Shown piece after piece: positions 21,392 to 34,050 of a stretch of DNA of 64,000 nucleotides. Both the position numbers and the translations under genes were made by a program. Origin of the DNA: Amorphophallus konjac (Eukaryota; Streptophyta; Magnoliopsida; Alismatales; Araceae). The notes under the pieces were generated by a model. The model saw only the letters and a list, made by a program, of their open reading frames with translations, made no database searches and was not told the DNA's origin. The DNA is taken from contig CM040123.1 in assembly GCA_022559845.1 (NCBI GenBank), positions 299,014,642 through 299,078,641 on the forward strand. The letters run 5' to 3'. Position 1 is the stretch's first letter. Every line of letters begins with the position of its first letter.

Positions 21392-21745
21392 CTATACATT
21401 CAATTCTATCATGTACGACTGGTGCTGGTACTGGTGCTGCTCGAACTCTGGATATGGAGGAAGATCTGCTCTGCCCTGTGCTAGTGGTGGGGGTACCCTA
21501 GACGTAGAAGAGGATGCCCCGCCTCTGCATCGAGAAACATATCCCTCCCGTAACTCTGTCAGAAAGTAATGTCGGACATCCCCAGGAACTCGGTCGCATT
21601 CACGGCAATCGCGTCCCACTCCCGCAAGGTGCTCTACAAATCTGTGTATGCCGGTGACGCGATATCCGCAGTATCTACAGTGCACATGTCGATCACCCTC
21701 AACAGTGTAACCATGCTCCCACGCAGGGTGACGTCGTCCGTCCAT
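21392..21745 (-). pseudogene. BED zinc-finger ORF (hAT N-terminal-type domain)
   Basis: The 117-residue minus-strand frame carries HVHCRYCGYRVTGIHRFVEH followed by LAGVGRDCREC, the C-x2-C...H...C layout of plant hAT BED fingers. It begins at an ATG at 21745. A BED finger normally opens a hAT transposase, yet here it lies downstream (in transcription sense) of the catalytic and dimerisation parts at 23.4-25 kb. It could be the first exon of a neighbouring hAT copy or a rearranged piece of the same element. Confidence 0.75.
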
Positions 21746-23219
21746 GATGACCTATAAATGTTGTAAAATTTTACATTAGTAACTTCAATGACAAGTACAG
21801 AACTCAAGATATGAAGAAATTTATAATTAATTATTAGTTACTTTTAAATATAAACAAATGATACATACTCCTAATCATATGGGCCCAAACTGGGCCAGCG
21901 CCCATCTCCAAACAATCTGACATTAAATGTGATCCGCAGATAGGACAGATAGTCTCCATAACCCATCGAACCTGCATAGTTCTCTCAGTACATGTGTACG
22001 TAGTATTCATACTGCTGCGACCTTGTGCGTACACGACCGGCGGTGGCGTCGCTGATTGCTGATCGTATCCTTCGGTATATTACGGCATCGAAGCATGGGC
22101 ATGAGGATATGGATACGATGGGAAGAATGAACTACTGCTATCTGAATCGCCATGATACATTGGCTGCTGTGGCCATGACCGTCCATACTCGCTTCCAGAT
22201 CCCTGAGAGTCATGTGTGCTCATCCTCTCAAAATTAGACAGCATGTCTTGATAGCTAGTACTGTCTGTAATAGAACTACTATAGTAGGGATCCCAATGAT
22301 CATCTTCCCGCCTCGTCCCTAGCGGTGGAGCACCGTGGTTGTCATCTTACGTGGCATGTGTGAAGTGCTGCTCCTCTGTCCATGTGGCATGTTTGCGGCC
22401 CCTATGACCTCTACCTTAACCACTGCTATACTCTCTGCCACCAGCACTCGTATCCCTACGACGACTCCGTTGACCATCTTGAGAACCACCACCTCCATGG
22501 GATGAAGACCCTGTCGGTGTACTATCATCATCGGAGTCATGACTCCCACTGATGAGGGGCTCAATAGAGGGCTCGGGAGTGTCGTCATCTGCATTGGGAT
22601 CTATTGTCTCCAAGTCTGTAATATCTATCGGATTTAATGGTGGTTGCGTGTCCTTCTTGATTTTGAATAATATGGTCCATGATGATTTTTTTCTTCTGTG
22701 GAGCAGGTGGCGGCTTAGTGGCTGCATGTTGTGTCGCTCTTGATGTCTGAGAAGCGGACGCTTTGTTAGATAATCATTCAATTTACTTTGTACTGTGTAA
22801 GTCTATACGTATACCTGAGACGACTGACTAGGTGCCTTAGATGTTGAGCGTCGTAGCGCAGCAGACTGAGATGGTTGTTTGGATGCTACAGAAGACTACA
22901 CAATTGAAAGGGTAATACAATCAATTACCAATGAAATACATCGTATAAATGTACATATGGCAATATAATTTTACCTCTCTAAATGACAAACTCCCCCTAG
23001 CCTCTCTAGAGGTGGATAACCTTCTGGGTTCCGTAGATATTGAATGTCGCGGTGCAACAACCCGGGACCACTGTTCATTTGCTGGCTCAGCCTGCAATAT
23101 ATTTCTTACGTCATCATACATAGATATATGCCTACGCCCTCTAATCAAATATGCGATTCGATTTGTATAATAATATTTCACCTGAGCTGGCGGTGTACGC
23201 TCAATTGCTTGATGTTGCA
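21746..23219 (-). pseudogene. Probable low-complexity C-terminal tail of the hAT transposase
   Basis: On the minus strand the translation in shifting frames is rich in Ser, Gly, Asp, His, Tyr and Pro (for example GSHDSDDDSTPTGSSSHGGG and HGDSDSSSSFFPSYPYPHAH). Many plant hAT transposases have such a tail after the dimerisation domain. Possible introns separate the blocks. No catalytic motif is present. Confidence 0.45.
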
Positions 23220-23391
23220 TCAATCGCTCTCATGTTGTTTCATCGTACGCATACGATGTGTCTCCACCCCCAATGACGAGGTCTTCATCCAAATTAACTT
23301 TCTCGTCACGTCTCGTTGCTGACTCGTCACGTCTCGTTGCTGACTCGTCACCACCCATCTGCACGTGGATGTCATCTCCCTCCCCCACTGC

Positions 23392-24986
23392 CTATTGTAC
23401 AGCTGCTGCGAGAAAAGTATTAGGTCGTGGTGTCTCACCTGGTTCTTCGCCCTCCTCGTCAAGTTCTGCCTCACCACGCTCAGTTGTGGCTCTTGCAACC
23501 CATGAAACCATAGGGTCATCATCATCTCGCAAGTACACAGCATCTGTTGGGTCGTAATCTCCCTCTCCTCTCCTTGTATCCATCTGCACATGCCGAACCT
23601 TCAGCTTCATGTTGTAATGAACATACACCATTTTGTCCAGCCTGCGGTGTGTTAGCCTATTCCTCATCTTAGTATGTAAGAAGGAGAATGTCGACCAATT
23701 CCGCTCACACCCACTCGACGAGGATGTGCCGTAATTAGAACTCTCATTGCGATCTTCCTTAATGTCGGTGCACTTGTGCCGTAATTTAGCCACCACTCAG
23801 CTGTGATTAAGGCAGATGACGTATAATATAATAATTAGATGCAAAAATTACTTGTCGAGCTATACAATGTGCATTGTGAAGATACATTATCTGCATCGAG
23901 TCTGTCACGGCTGGCCACGGGATTAGATGTCGCAAATGAACCAATTACCTCTCTAAATATTTTCATCTGTATTATCGAAAAAAATAAGTGCATATTTCAT
24001 TTCATATTCTCACTGGCAAAATATCCAAGTATACCTCATTCAACGCATCAGCAACATCTGTTGGCGTGCGAGATAATCGGTCTACCACAATGTTGACCGA
24101 TTCTATCAATGTATCATCATAAGCAAGGCCCCGAGCATATTGAAAGGTCGGATGCAGGTAGTACGCTGCAATCACAAGACAGTCCAAAATATTAGTATCA
24201 GCTGAAGATCGCGGCTCATTTATTGCTAGAGAATGTAAGTGTTTACATGCCATGTGAAGATCGCGGCTCATTTGCCTGTCCCATCTGTCCTTCGAAATCT
24301 CTAAGATGGTAGATCCATATTTCTTGGACGTTCCAAGAATCTTCTGCTTTGCAGCTTCAATTTTACTGTATCCCAATCCCATGGTTGGTACTCTATCCCC
24401 ATCCACACATCGCAGTACCTCATACAGTGGCTCTTTCAATGATATTAATATCTTCACTCTATCTCAAAAATTACTGGTGTTGACAATCCCCTCGACCTCC
24501 CCTGCTTCACGTGAAGCAGCAAAAGAGGAACTCAGCCAAGTCTCACCCCTAAACATTTGCTTCAACCCATCCATGTGCTTTAGAAGGCTCTACAATTCGA
24601 TGTAGTTGGTGGCAAATCGTGTGATGCTAGGCCTCAACAGTTCACTGCCACAAAGCTCTCTCATCCATGCCAATACAAGTGTGTGGTTGTAGATATATTT
24701 CATGATTTTTTGTGCCACCTCGACCACAGATTTGACTACACGAAGCTGGCCAATCTCCTTCAGCATCAAATCTACATAGTATGCTGCACAGGGGGTTTAG
24801 AAAATGTGTCGTCTGCTCCTCATCAGCTCCTCCCCAGCCTTCTTATAGTTCGAGCCATTGTCTGTCACCACTTGTATAATGTACTCCTCCCCGATCTCGG
24901 TCACCACTTGTTCTATCAATGACAAAATATATTGGTGACTGTGGACTTGACTAGACACATCCACTGATTTGTGAAAGAAAACCTGT
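23392..24986 (-). pseudogene. hAT transposase, C-terminal half (DUF659 and dimerisation domain)
   Basis: Reading from 24986 leftwards, the minus strand starts in mid-domain with VFFHKSVDVS and EEYIIQVVTDNGSNYKKAGE, the DUF659/RNase H-like core (the D of VVTDN is a catalytic-type Asp). It continues through RPSITRFATN, KILISLKEPLYEVLRCVDGD and LVIAAYYLHPTFQYARG. A GTGAGA donor near 24023 and a TACAG acceptor near 23981 bound an intron. Then come AEWWLNYGTSAPTLRKIAMR and SSGCERNWSTFSFLHTKMRN, the hAT C-terminal dimerisation domain. A TGA replaces Trp after TSNF, with other stops and a frameshift. The N-terminal half is missing because the Tat element begins at 24,987; the rest probably lies beyond the retrotransposon nest. 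Confidence 0.9.
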
Positions 24987-25189
24987 TGTTGACACCCATT
25001 TTTTACCGATAAGTTAAGTCATTTCTCTTACTCTCATTTGTTGATGCCTCGAGTTGTCCGTTACTCGTTGGGTTATTTTTCTGGCACATCTTTGGGCCTA
25101 TTTTATGGGTAGCCTCCCTCCCTGGCTGGGTCTATTCAATTCAGGACTTAATGGGCCTTAGTTCAAATGTCCAGGCTTGCACGGTCAGT

Positions 25190-25620
25190 CTCCGGCCGCT
25201 CATACCATAGGCGGTTGAACTTGAGCCGCTCATATATTTATTAGATATTTTGTTGATTTTGTGAATTTCCACCGACAAGCTATCACACGGTCTGAGTATA
25301 GCCGTTCAAGTTAATTGTGCGGTGTATCCTTAGCCTTGCATCTCCCAGAGTCCTAAGCTCGTTAACTCTTTCAAATAATTATCTATTTATTTATCTATTC
25401 TGATTTATCACCGACAGGACATAGGCGGTTGGCCCATGGCAGCTCTTATGGATGAAAGGTTCGCACGTAGCCGTTCATCTCATGAGAGTCCAACAGTGAC
25501 ATTTTCGGTCAGTTCGATGGATAATTTGTTTATATTTTCTATTTATTGAATTTCATCAACAGGGATGGACGGCCTAGTGATAGACCGCCCAACCTGATGA
25601 GTGGTCTATCGTGCGACCGT
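25190..25620. repeat. CGGTC...GACCGTTC palindrome cluster (Tat LTR U3)
   Basis: Half-sites such as GGCCGCTCAT, GGCGGTTGAAC, GAGCCGCTCAT, ACGGTCTGAG, AGCCGTTCAAG, GTGCGGTG, GGCGGTTGG, TAGCCGTTCATC, GACGGCC, TAGACCGCCC, GTGGTCTAT and CGACCGTTCATC alternate in opposite orientation at 10-40-base spacing. Related clusters recur at about 26440-27260, 37175-37450 and 39280-39520. Confidence 0.8.
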
Positions 25621-25830
25621 TCATCTGCCGAGTTCTAAAGGTTTTAAGGGTTTTTCTCTCTCCATTCGTGATTTTATCATTTCCCCATCATTTTCTCCCC
25701 GAATATCCCACCAAATTACGTACCGTTTCTTCTGGTTGTGAGATAATTCTATTATCTACACCTTATATTTTATTATCTCGACCTAAAAAAGGCTGTAAAC
25801 CCTAATTTCGAGCTAGGACTTAGGAAGCTC

Positions 25831-25838
25831 TATAAATA
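25831..25838 (+). promoter_or_regulatory. TATA box of the Tat LTR
   Basis: CTATAAATAGACC lies in the middle of the LTR, about 200 bases downstream of the palindrome cluster. Confidence 0.65.
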
Positions 25839-26719
25839 GACCCTAAAGTCAAGCTGTGAAAGGGGGGGAGATTTGTTGAAGGTCACGGCGAAGCCCTACC
25901 GGATTCTAGAGTGACCTACGACCAAGGAGGGAGGCCTTCTACGTCCGTCCAGGCCTCCGGTTTAAGGGAGTATCTCATTGTTTGTGTCGTGGTTTCATTA
26001 ATCCCACCGTTCTTTTCTCATTTGCATGCATCATTGCTTCTTCTATCTACATTTTCTCTACTCTCATACACCATTTACACACACCCTCCTATATTTTTTA
26101 ACGCCCCTAGGGGTTTAAAAACTCTTAGGTATCCCCCGCTCTAGTTACTTTATGTTTATTTCTCTTCCTCCTTATAGTTACTACGCTTCATAGTTCTAAT
26201 ATTGGGCTCTTTCTTGTGTTTTCTACATTTCTTTGTAGGTCAGCGACGCACTAGCACGAGGCCCATCCTTTCTTGCCGGCCGGAAAGGGTGGAGGTTGAG
26301 CTTTTACATCTTAAGCCATGGTGGCGTTGGGCAGTTCCATCCTGTCCGTTCTAAGGGAAGTGCGGCCAATATTGCACCGTGAATCTCCTTCCCGCGGCCG
26401 GTTCTGAACCGTTCTTCCTCCATCGCACTTCATCCTGCGATCCACCCCAGCACTGACGAGCGGTCTGTCGAGCGGCCGCGCAACCTTAAGGCAAATCTTC
26501 ACGGGCCGCGCATCCCTACAGTGCTGGTTAAAGGCGAGTGTCTCCCTCTCTTTTGCAAGGTACGGCATGTTCTCGCGTTTGGCATCTTGGTGGCGATCAC
26601 ACAGGTTCACATACTTCCGTCCCCTTTCTACCTTTCATTTATTTCTCACATTGATTTAGTAGAAGGGTTAGGAAGGACTTTTAAGCCGGTAAGGAAAAAC
26701 ATGTCAACACCCTTTTTTT

Positions 26720-26737
26720 TGGCGATCACGGTGGGAC
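26720..26737 (+). other. Primer binding site of the Tat element
   Basis: TGGCGATCACGGTGGGAC follows the LTR after a C/T-rich spacer of ten bases. It begins with the TGG complementary to a tRNA CCA end, and resembles sites used by Tat/Ogre elements with tRNA-Arg. The exact tRNA needs a search. Confidence 0.65.
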
Positions 26738-27997
26738 CCCTAGTGCCCATCGTGTTAGTGATTTGCTGACCCGTCCTTTTGCTTTCCAAGTTTCCCTTCT
26801 TTGAGTTGTTCACAGGTTGTTCTCCGGTTATTCTCCTTTCTGTCTTCGGGCGGTTGTGTGGTTCACACAGAGCCGTCCATTCGTCAGAGCGGAGGTGAAT
26901 CAACCGTTTTCTATGCCTACCGTGCTGATTATTTTGCGAGCCTGCTGCCTTCAGCGATCCTACTCCACCCGTTCATTTCTCCTATCGCTTGATCTCGGCC
27001 GCCCTTCCTGCTGGCTCAGGTACGCTTCTACATTTGCTCTGTTGGTTTTACTGATCTTCTGCGGTCGTCTCATGTCCGTTCTAGAGTTTGAACGGTCTGT
27101 TGAGAGGCCGTCTATCTAGGTACGCCTCTGTTCTCTGCTGCTTAGTTCATTTCAGCATCCTGTGTCTTCTGTTAGTGTGTGACATTACTCCCTGCCAGTG
27201 AACGGTCCACCTAGGACCGTTGATCGCCCTGTACGGTCTCCCAGAGACCGTTCTTATCGTGCTACAGTGCACCCGAGCCTCCATCTTTGATTATCATTTC
27301 ACATTCTTCATGATATTTTGGTGCTGATTATTGGTCTCCCTTGATTGTTCTTTCCCTTTGCATGTTTATTATTCATATTTGTCATATTTGCTTGATCATT
27401 GATTGCTAGTTTCTAGGCTAGACTCTTGCATGCACTCCGGTGCACATAGGATCATACACCGCTCTTCATCAGTAGTTGCATTCTTACTGAGGTAGGGTTT
27501 CCTCTCGTCTCCATATTCCTTGGAGCCGACAAGGTCACCTTACCGAGGGCCTCCGTAAGTCCCCGTGAGCCGTGGATTCTCACACGGACGGCGGGCAGGT
27601 TGTACCGTACCCACCCCAGTCTAGGGTTTGCATTCATGAGAGAGAGAGTCCCTTAGAGTCAGCCAGTTCCCCATTTCCTACTCTGGTTAGGTACCTTGTG
27701 GTTGAGTGAATTCATACTTTAATTAATCCACTAAGGTCCTAGAGAGGAACTTATAAAAATCTTCGCGCATCATTTAAAAACTTGGTTGCTTAACTGGTTG
27801 ATCCTTCTCTTATCTCTCCCCTCCATTGTATGCTTTTGGTTTAAATTGTTTGTTTAAATCTTGGTTAGGGCTGTTTGCGTGTTATTCCTTATAGTGATCA
27901 GTGCATGTGGAGCAGCCTCACACCCTCGGGATCATCTCCTAGGGGTAGCTCGTATTTCTATTCCTATTTTAATCCCTTGTTCGATTCATCACCCACC
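26738..27997 (+). other. Untranslated leader of the Tat element
   Basis: No conserved coding region is seen. It contains more CGGTC-type palindromes (for example GAACGGTCCACCTAGGACCGTT near 27200 and TACGGTCTCCCAGAGACCGTTC near 27231). A long leader before gag is usual in Tat elements. Confidence 0.6.
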
Positions 27998-30519
27998 ATG
28001 TCGTCTTACAACTTCTCCCATTCTCATGAGGATTCTCTCCCTCGGGGACTTTTGGAGAACCCGCCTAGGGTCGCTCATGTGCAAGGGGGAGAAGGCACTG
28101 CCCCTCCTCTCCCGACCATTATTGTTGAGGGTGCCCAACCCACCCATTCTGATTTGTCCACTCACAACTCGGTCAGTCAGGTTCTCCACATGATGGCCTA
28201 GTTGGACCCTACTCAACTCCATCTTCTAAAGCAAGCTTTGCAAGGGGCGGATGCACCGCCTTTAGTGCTCCCTTCTAGCGTAACTACTGCCGCCACTTCT
28301 ACGTCTCTGATTGCTGGATTAGGGGCCACCTCTGCGGCCCCCATCGATCTTACTCCCATTCATCCTCAGGTTCTTTGATTCTCCACCATGGAAGCGGGCC
28401 AGGCTTTTACCTCGGCCCATCAGCCTCTGGATAAGGGGAAGACTCAGATCCCCTCTAGTTCTTGTGTTGATCCTTACACCACTATCTCTCCGGCGCCACA
28501 GGTCCTCGTGGCCCCTGCTGATTTCATTCATCTGCAACCAGGGGCCACCCAGTTGGCTCATGCAGATATGGGCCCTTCTTTGGCCCATTATCCATCTTAT
28601 GGGCTGCCGCCTCAGTCAGTTTATCCTTCAGCTCCATACTCTGGTTCCGTTTTTCCTACTGTATCTCCTCCTTCCCAGGAACGGGAACTTCTCAACAAAT
28701 GGGCTGCCATGCAGCAGCAGATTAACCTCCTCCACAAGAGGGTCGGCCCGCAGTCTCTAGCCGATGTCCCCATTCCTAATTTCAGGGACATTCGCTTTCC
28801 TCCCCAGTCTGAGCTCCCCGTATACTACAAATATGACAGGAATGGCAACCCGTTTATTCATGTCAGGGAGTTCCTTTATGAATCGGCACAGTTTCAACAC
28901 GACGACCGCCTGATGGCATATTTGTTCCGCCGATCCTTGGACGGGGTCGCCCTTGAATGGTTCTACACCTTGTCTCTGGAAGAGGCAGAGAGTTTCAAGA
29001 ACGTGAAGGAGAAGTTTATCTAGAGATTCCAAGATCGAGTCAGTCCGGAGTATTCCTTCACCGACCTAGTAGCGAAAACGATGAAGCCAGACGAGGACTT
29101 CACAACATATGCAGACCGATGGTGGCAGATGGCCTCACGTGTGCCCGGGCAGATCCCGGAAGAAGAAAAAGTTAAGTTACTAATTTAGAATGCCACCCCA
29201 ACGTTCCGGAACATATTGGCAATGAACGATATTTCAAATATGCACCAGTTGTACAGTCGGGACCGGTTTATCCAGACCCAATTCAAAGACTCCCCTATTC
29301 ATTCCTTGTTTGAAGCCTAGAAATCCAAAACCATCAGAAAATCTCAAGGCCCAGTTACCGAGGGAGTTCAAATCAACAAGAAGGTCCAGGCTGTTCAATT
29401 CCCTAACCAGTCCGCTCCACCCCGCTTCCAGCAACCTCCACGCAACCCCCAGTTCTCCACTTCACAAGCTCCTCGACCCCCCTTCCAAGCTCTCAACACC
29501 CACAACAACCACCACCACCACCACCACCACAATAGCCGCAACAACCGCCCCAGTACCATAACGTTCCCCCTCCTACTGGTTATGGGCCTGCTCGGCAGGG
29601 ACCGAAGAGAGTCAACTATCCACCACTTCCGGAAACACTCCCTGACATCTTTTCGGCCTTAATGTACACTGGTGACATTCAGTTGCCTCCGGAACGTCAG
29701 AATTGGAATCCGGCAGCCGATCAATCAAGGTATTGCATATACCATCGGCAACTTGGGCACACGATAGAGAGGTGTTATCAGTTCAGGGATCTAGTCTATG
29801 ATTTGCATGAGGGATAGAGGATTGATTGGGCCCAAATGCATAAATTGATTGAAGATATAAAAGAAAGAAGAAGACAAGCAAGGCCGCAGCAAGCGGCGCC
29901 TCAGCAACAATAACAACATCCACAACAGCAACAGCAACAGCAACAGCAAGACCTTGGGATTCATCAGAATCCCATGCCAGAACATCCGCCCTCTCCTCAG
30001 CAGCAACAGTAGCTGCCGGCACCGGCACAGGTTAATGCAGTTCACCACCCAGCCCCTAATGCTGGGTGGTCTTTTGACGATGAGACTCCCGCTCATCTCT
30101 TGGCCTTCCACCACACCAACTTCCCCGCACCTTCTGTTCCTTGCATCCGCCGGCCCACCACTTTTACTGCCGCTCCACCCACTATCCTCTCCCGATCACC
30201 TATTGCACCCGCCACATTTCCCACCATTCTGCCCATCCTTCCACCATCACCCGCCATACCCTCCATCATCACCCCTCCACTTAACACTTCACCAATCACC
30301 ACTCCACTAGGGCCCGTCAGGCCAGCTTTCGCCATCCTCACCCCCATTTCTATCCCTGCCACTTACCCCACCGGGCCAATCGGGAGTCCATTTGATGCCG
30401 TGCCGGCACCACAATGCGCCCTCCGGAGCGGGCATCAATTCCACAGAAGTTACCCTTTCCTCGGTACATCTGCACCCAACCCTCAAGTTCCTTCCTCAAC
30501 AGTTGAAGCAAAGAAGTAG
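27998..30519 (+). pseudogene. Tat gag
   Basis: I chose ATG 27998 (context CACCATG) because the frame from it runs collinearly into the gag core. The core holds VPIPNFRDIRFPPQSE, HVREFLYESAQFQHDDR and DGVALEWFYTL (Retrotrans_gag fold). TAG codons at 28199, 29021, 29186 and 29318 each sit where Gln is plausible. A frameshift falls in the CAC repeat near 29510-29560. After it come YCIYHRQLGHTIERCYQF (the Tat-type C-x-Y-H...GH...C knuckle), a CAG/CAA-coded Gln run at about 29920-29945 with further stops, and a Pro-rich tail. Gag would package element RNA. Confidence 0.88.
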
Positions 30520-30524
30520 ATCCC

Positions 30525-31480
30525 GTGCCTGGCACGAAATATGACTTGCTACAATATTTGGACCGGATGCCGGCCAAAATATCTGTCTTGGAGTTAATTA
30601 AAAGGTCCACGCTACATCAGTATGCCATAAGGGCTTTTCTGCAAAAATTTATGGTTAGCGAGGACGTGGCGGTAGATAGTTTACCGTCAGTGTTGGCCAC
30701 TATCACGAGGGGGCCTTCCATTTCATTCTCTGAGTCATAATTGGCACCCCAGAGGCACGGCAGATGCCACTCTACATTACTATTTCCTTAAACAAGGTGG
30801 TATTTGAATCAGCCCTTGTGCACACGGGAGCATCGATAAACGTGTGTCCACTGAGTACAGTGCGTGCCTGCAATATTTAAGAAGACATGCTTAGGCCAAC
30901 GCCAACCACGATTGCAGCATATGATAACTCCAGACGAGCTTGCCATGGGGTCGTGACAGTTCAAGCCGAGTTAGGGCCTTTGGTGATGGATGTGGATTTT
31001 TACGTACTAGACATAGACCCGATGTTCAAGGCAATTCTGGGTCGTCCATGGATAGACAGTCTAAATGTCGTACCCTCAACTGCCCACTAATGCCTTAAGT
31101 TCCCATTCCAGGGCTGGGTGGTTAAGGTGAAGAGTGTTTCCACAGTCCAAACCGTTGATGCGATTGTAGACAAGATCCTTCCTACTTTGTGGCCAAGCAA
31201 CATGCCAGTTATTTCTGTTATGGACTTAAACTATTCATGGGCATATGTGTCACGCAAGCCCGCCACTACACCAACAAATGTTAAAATTAAGTCCAAGATT
31301 AGAGATTCAAAAGGGTGGCACATGATTTTGAAGTTAGACTATCAGCCGGGCATGGGCCTCGACGCACAATTTCAGGGGCGGACTAACCCCGTCCCCAGGG
31401 GCAGGAAGATGAGCCGAAGGGGCCTTGGCTACCGAGAGTCGGCACTATCTATACTGGGGGACTCCGAGCCACTGACGTGA
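30525..31480 (+). pseudogene. Tat aspartic protease and G-patch-like segment
   Basis: A linker (KYDLLQYLDRMPAKISVLEL) typical of Tat elements precedes the protease. The active-site box reads LVHTGASIN at about 30820, so the catalytic Asp of D-T-G-A has become His. The flap and C-terminal part follow (FYVLDIDPMFKAILGRPWID). After a TAA at 31088, PGMGLDAQFQGRTNPV and SRRGLGYRES form a G-patch-like motif known in Tat polyproteins. Frame changes separate the blocks. Confidence 0.82.
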
Positions 31481-32109
31481 GATTATCGTCAACACTTCGT
31501 GAAAGGCCCACTATAGCCTGGCACTCTGAAGAAGCCGCTACCCTGTGTTGATAAGAAGACCGATGCCGCTTATGTTGTTGCTGACCCACCGCCGCCACTG
31601 AAGGGGCTGGTGGGTGACATGGATGATTTTTGCAGTTGTTTTGAAAAGTTGTTCCATGAAGAGGAAGCTTGTCCGAAAGAGATGGAGATGCAGTTGGTGA
31701 AGCATTCTCCGACTGAGCTAGTTCACCGGAGGCCGCGGGAAGTGGGGAGCTCCATCACTACCTTTTCTTTGTCCTCGTCCCGTCTTGTCTCCTTATTTCA
31801 GCAATTGGGGTTTGTTCCCCGTTCCCCTCCGATTATGGTCGACCCGTACTTTATGGAAAGACCACCTGAAATTCTATTTGTTCCTTGTGCATGCGGGCTT
31901 GTCAACTCTGTTTACTCCTCCCTCCCCCACTACCGAACTCCACGAGATGTGGTTTTCATCTTCCGACCCATTCTTCGATTGCATCTTCCCCTCTCTGTTT
32001 CCTATGCAACTTCCTCCTCCCCCGTCCTCTTCTTCCTGTTGCGTGATCTCCTCCGACTTCCAAAAAAAATGCCAATTTTAAAACGGAGGTTTCAATGGAG
32101 GATTAAGCT
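31481..32109 (+). other. Spacer between protease and reverse transcriptase
   Basis: A region in the polyprotein path without conserved motifs that I recognise; short open frames begin near 31610. Tat elements have a variable linker here. Confidence 0.5.
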
Positions 32110-34050
32110 ATGTTCTACCCATCTTCCCAGGGGGATGTGGCCCCTGCTCCATTCCCAGTAGATCTCTTGTCCCCTAGGTTAGATGAACATTCTGCAGAAT
32201 CTCCTAGGTTAGTAGAGTCAGTTGGGGTAGAGTCTAGCTCTAGTGTTGTCAGCCCGTCCACGTCTGCGGCGCAACCTGTGATGCATCATTCTAAATCCGT
32301 TCCAGGTAGGTTTCTGCAAGATTTGGCTCAGAGATGTCATGCCCTTCTCAAATGCCCTGAATTTGTAGAGACCGCCATAGTCTTAGAAGATGATGGGGAA
32401 GTAGAAGGGGTGTGGAGCAATGACGGATTAGGTGTGTATGAAGTCATAGATGAGAAGGACCCAGCCGAGGATGAGAAAAGCGATGTGGATGACACCACCG
32501 ATCTGTACGCTCAAGGTATGAAGAGATTTGACGAACTGTCAATGGCAGTGGATGAACCCACTAAAGAGATCAACCTTGGAACGGAAGAGGACCCCAAGCT
32601 CATAATCATTTCCGCTAATCTCCCTCCTCAGGTTGAAGAGGAGTTGATCAAAGTTTTGAGGGAGTACAATGATTCTTTCGCCTGGCCCTATGAGGACATG
32701 CCGGGTCTTGACCCCGCTTTGGTTGAACACCGACTTATTCTTAAACCAGGGGCAACACCCATTAAACAGAAAGCAAGAAGGTTCCACCCCCAAATGGCCT
32801 TCAGGATAAAAGAGGAAGTCGATAAATTGCATAAGGCCAGGTTTATTAGAGTTGTATTATATCCGCAGTGGGTGGCAAACATAGTCCCGGTAATGAAAAA
32901 GGATGGAAAATTTGAATTTGTATCAATTTCAGGGACTTAAATAAGGCATGTCCGAAGGATGATTTCCCGCTTCCTCATATTGATGTGTTGGTGGACAACA
33001 CGGCTGGGTATGAGGCACTCTCATTTATGGATGGGTATTCTGGTTATAATCAGATCCGTCTTGCTCCCGAGGACCAAGAGAAGACCTCTTTCACCACGCC
33101 CTGGGGCACATACTGCTATGTCGTTATGCCCTTTGGATTGAAGAATGCAGGTGCCATGTACCAGTGGGCAATGATGGCCATCTTCAACGAGATGATGCAT
33201 GTGTACTTGGAAGCCTACATGGATGATATCCTTGTGAAATCGAGGTCCAAAGAAGAACACCTCGCCATTTTAGCCAAGGTGTTGCAAAGGGCTAGGGAGT
33301 ACAAGTTAAAGATGAATCCAAAGAAATGTGTATTCGGAGTTGCATCAGGAAAATTGCTCGGGTTTATAGTTAGTAAGCGGGGGATTCAGATTGATCCGAA
33401 TAAAGCAAAGGTCGTTATGGAAATGCCACTGCCTAAGAACATCACCGAACTCAGAGGTCTGATTGGGCGCTTGCAATTCATTAGAAGATTTATATCTCAA
33501 CATTCACAGAGATGCCGCCCATTCTACGAATTGTTGAAGGCGGGAGCTAAGTTTGAATGGAATGAACAGTGTCAAAAGGCCTATGAAGATCTTAAGACTT
33601 ATCTGTCTAATCCCCCGGTTCTACAACCTCCCGTCCTTGGTAAACCCCTGATTTTATACATTTCTATAATTGAGGACTCCCTAGGAGCTGTCCTAGCTCA
33701 AGTGGACGATGAAGGGAGAGAAAGGGCAGCATACTATCTGTCTAGATTGTTCAATCCAGCTGAATCCAAGTATACTACCATGGAGAAGACCTGTGCAGTG
33801 CTAGTGTGGGTAGCTTAGAAACTCAAACACTATTTCCTTGCCCACGGGGTTAAGATGATCTCTAGAATTGACCCAATTCGTTACCTCTTAGAAAAACCTA
33901 TCCTTTCTTGCAGATTAGCTCGCTAGCAAAGCTTTCTTTCCCAATTTGATATCACCTTCATTGTTCAGAAAGCGATCAAGGGATACGCGATTGCTGAACA
34001 TCTTGCTCATTCTCCCATCCCTCGCACTGATTCCATCCAGGACGAGTTTC
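32110..34050 (+). pseudogene. Tat reverse transcriptase and RNase H
   Basis: The frame from 32110 reaches WPYEDMPGLDPALVEHRL and IKQKARRFHPQMAFRIKEEV, the RT entry. A one-base frameshift near 32920 disrupts the conserved INFRDLNKA region, and the frame from 32985 continues with LSFMDGYSGYNQIRLAPED (first catalytic Asp), VMPFGLKNAGAMYQ and AYMDDILVKS (the MDD catalytic box). LLGFIVSKRGIQIDPNK and RGLIGRLQFIRRFI follow. The RNase H part has LGAVLAQVD and AAYYLSRLFNPAESKYT. A TAG at 33816-33818 replaces the Gln before KLKHY, and another follows near 33925. Confidence 0.92.

Larger units (their letters stand above)
24987..26709 (+). repeat. 5' LTR of the Tat element
   Basis: It begins TGTTGACA and ends TGTCAACA, a perfect 8-base terminal inverted repeat. 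Length is 1723 bases. A TATA box lies at 25831. A cluster of CGGTC/GACCGTTC palindromes occupies about 25190-25620, upstream of it. Ten bases after the end there is a primer-site-like sequence. The left boundary coincides exactly with loss of hAT coding homology. Confidence 0.82.
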
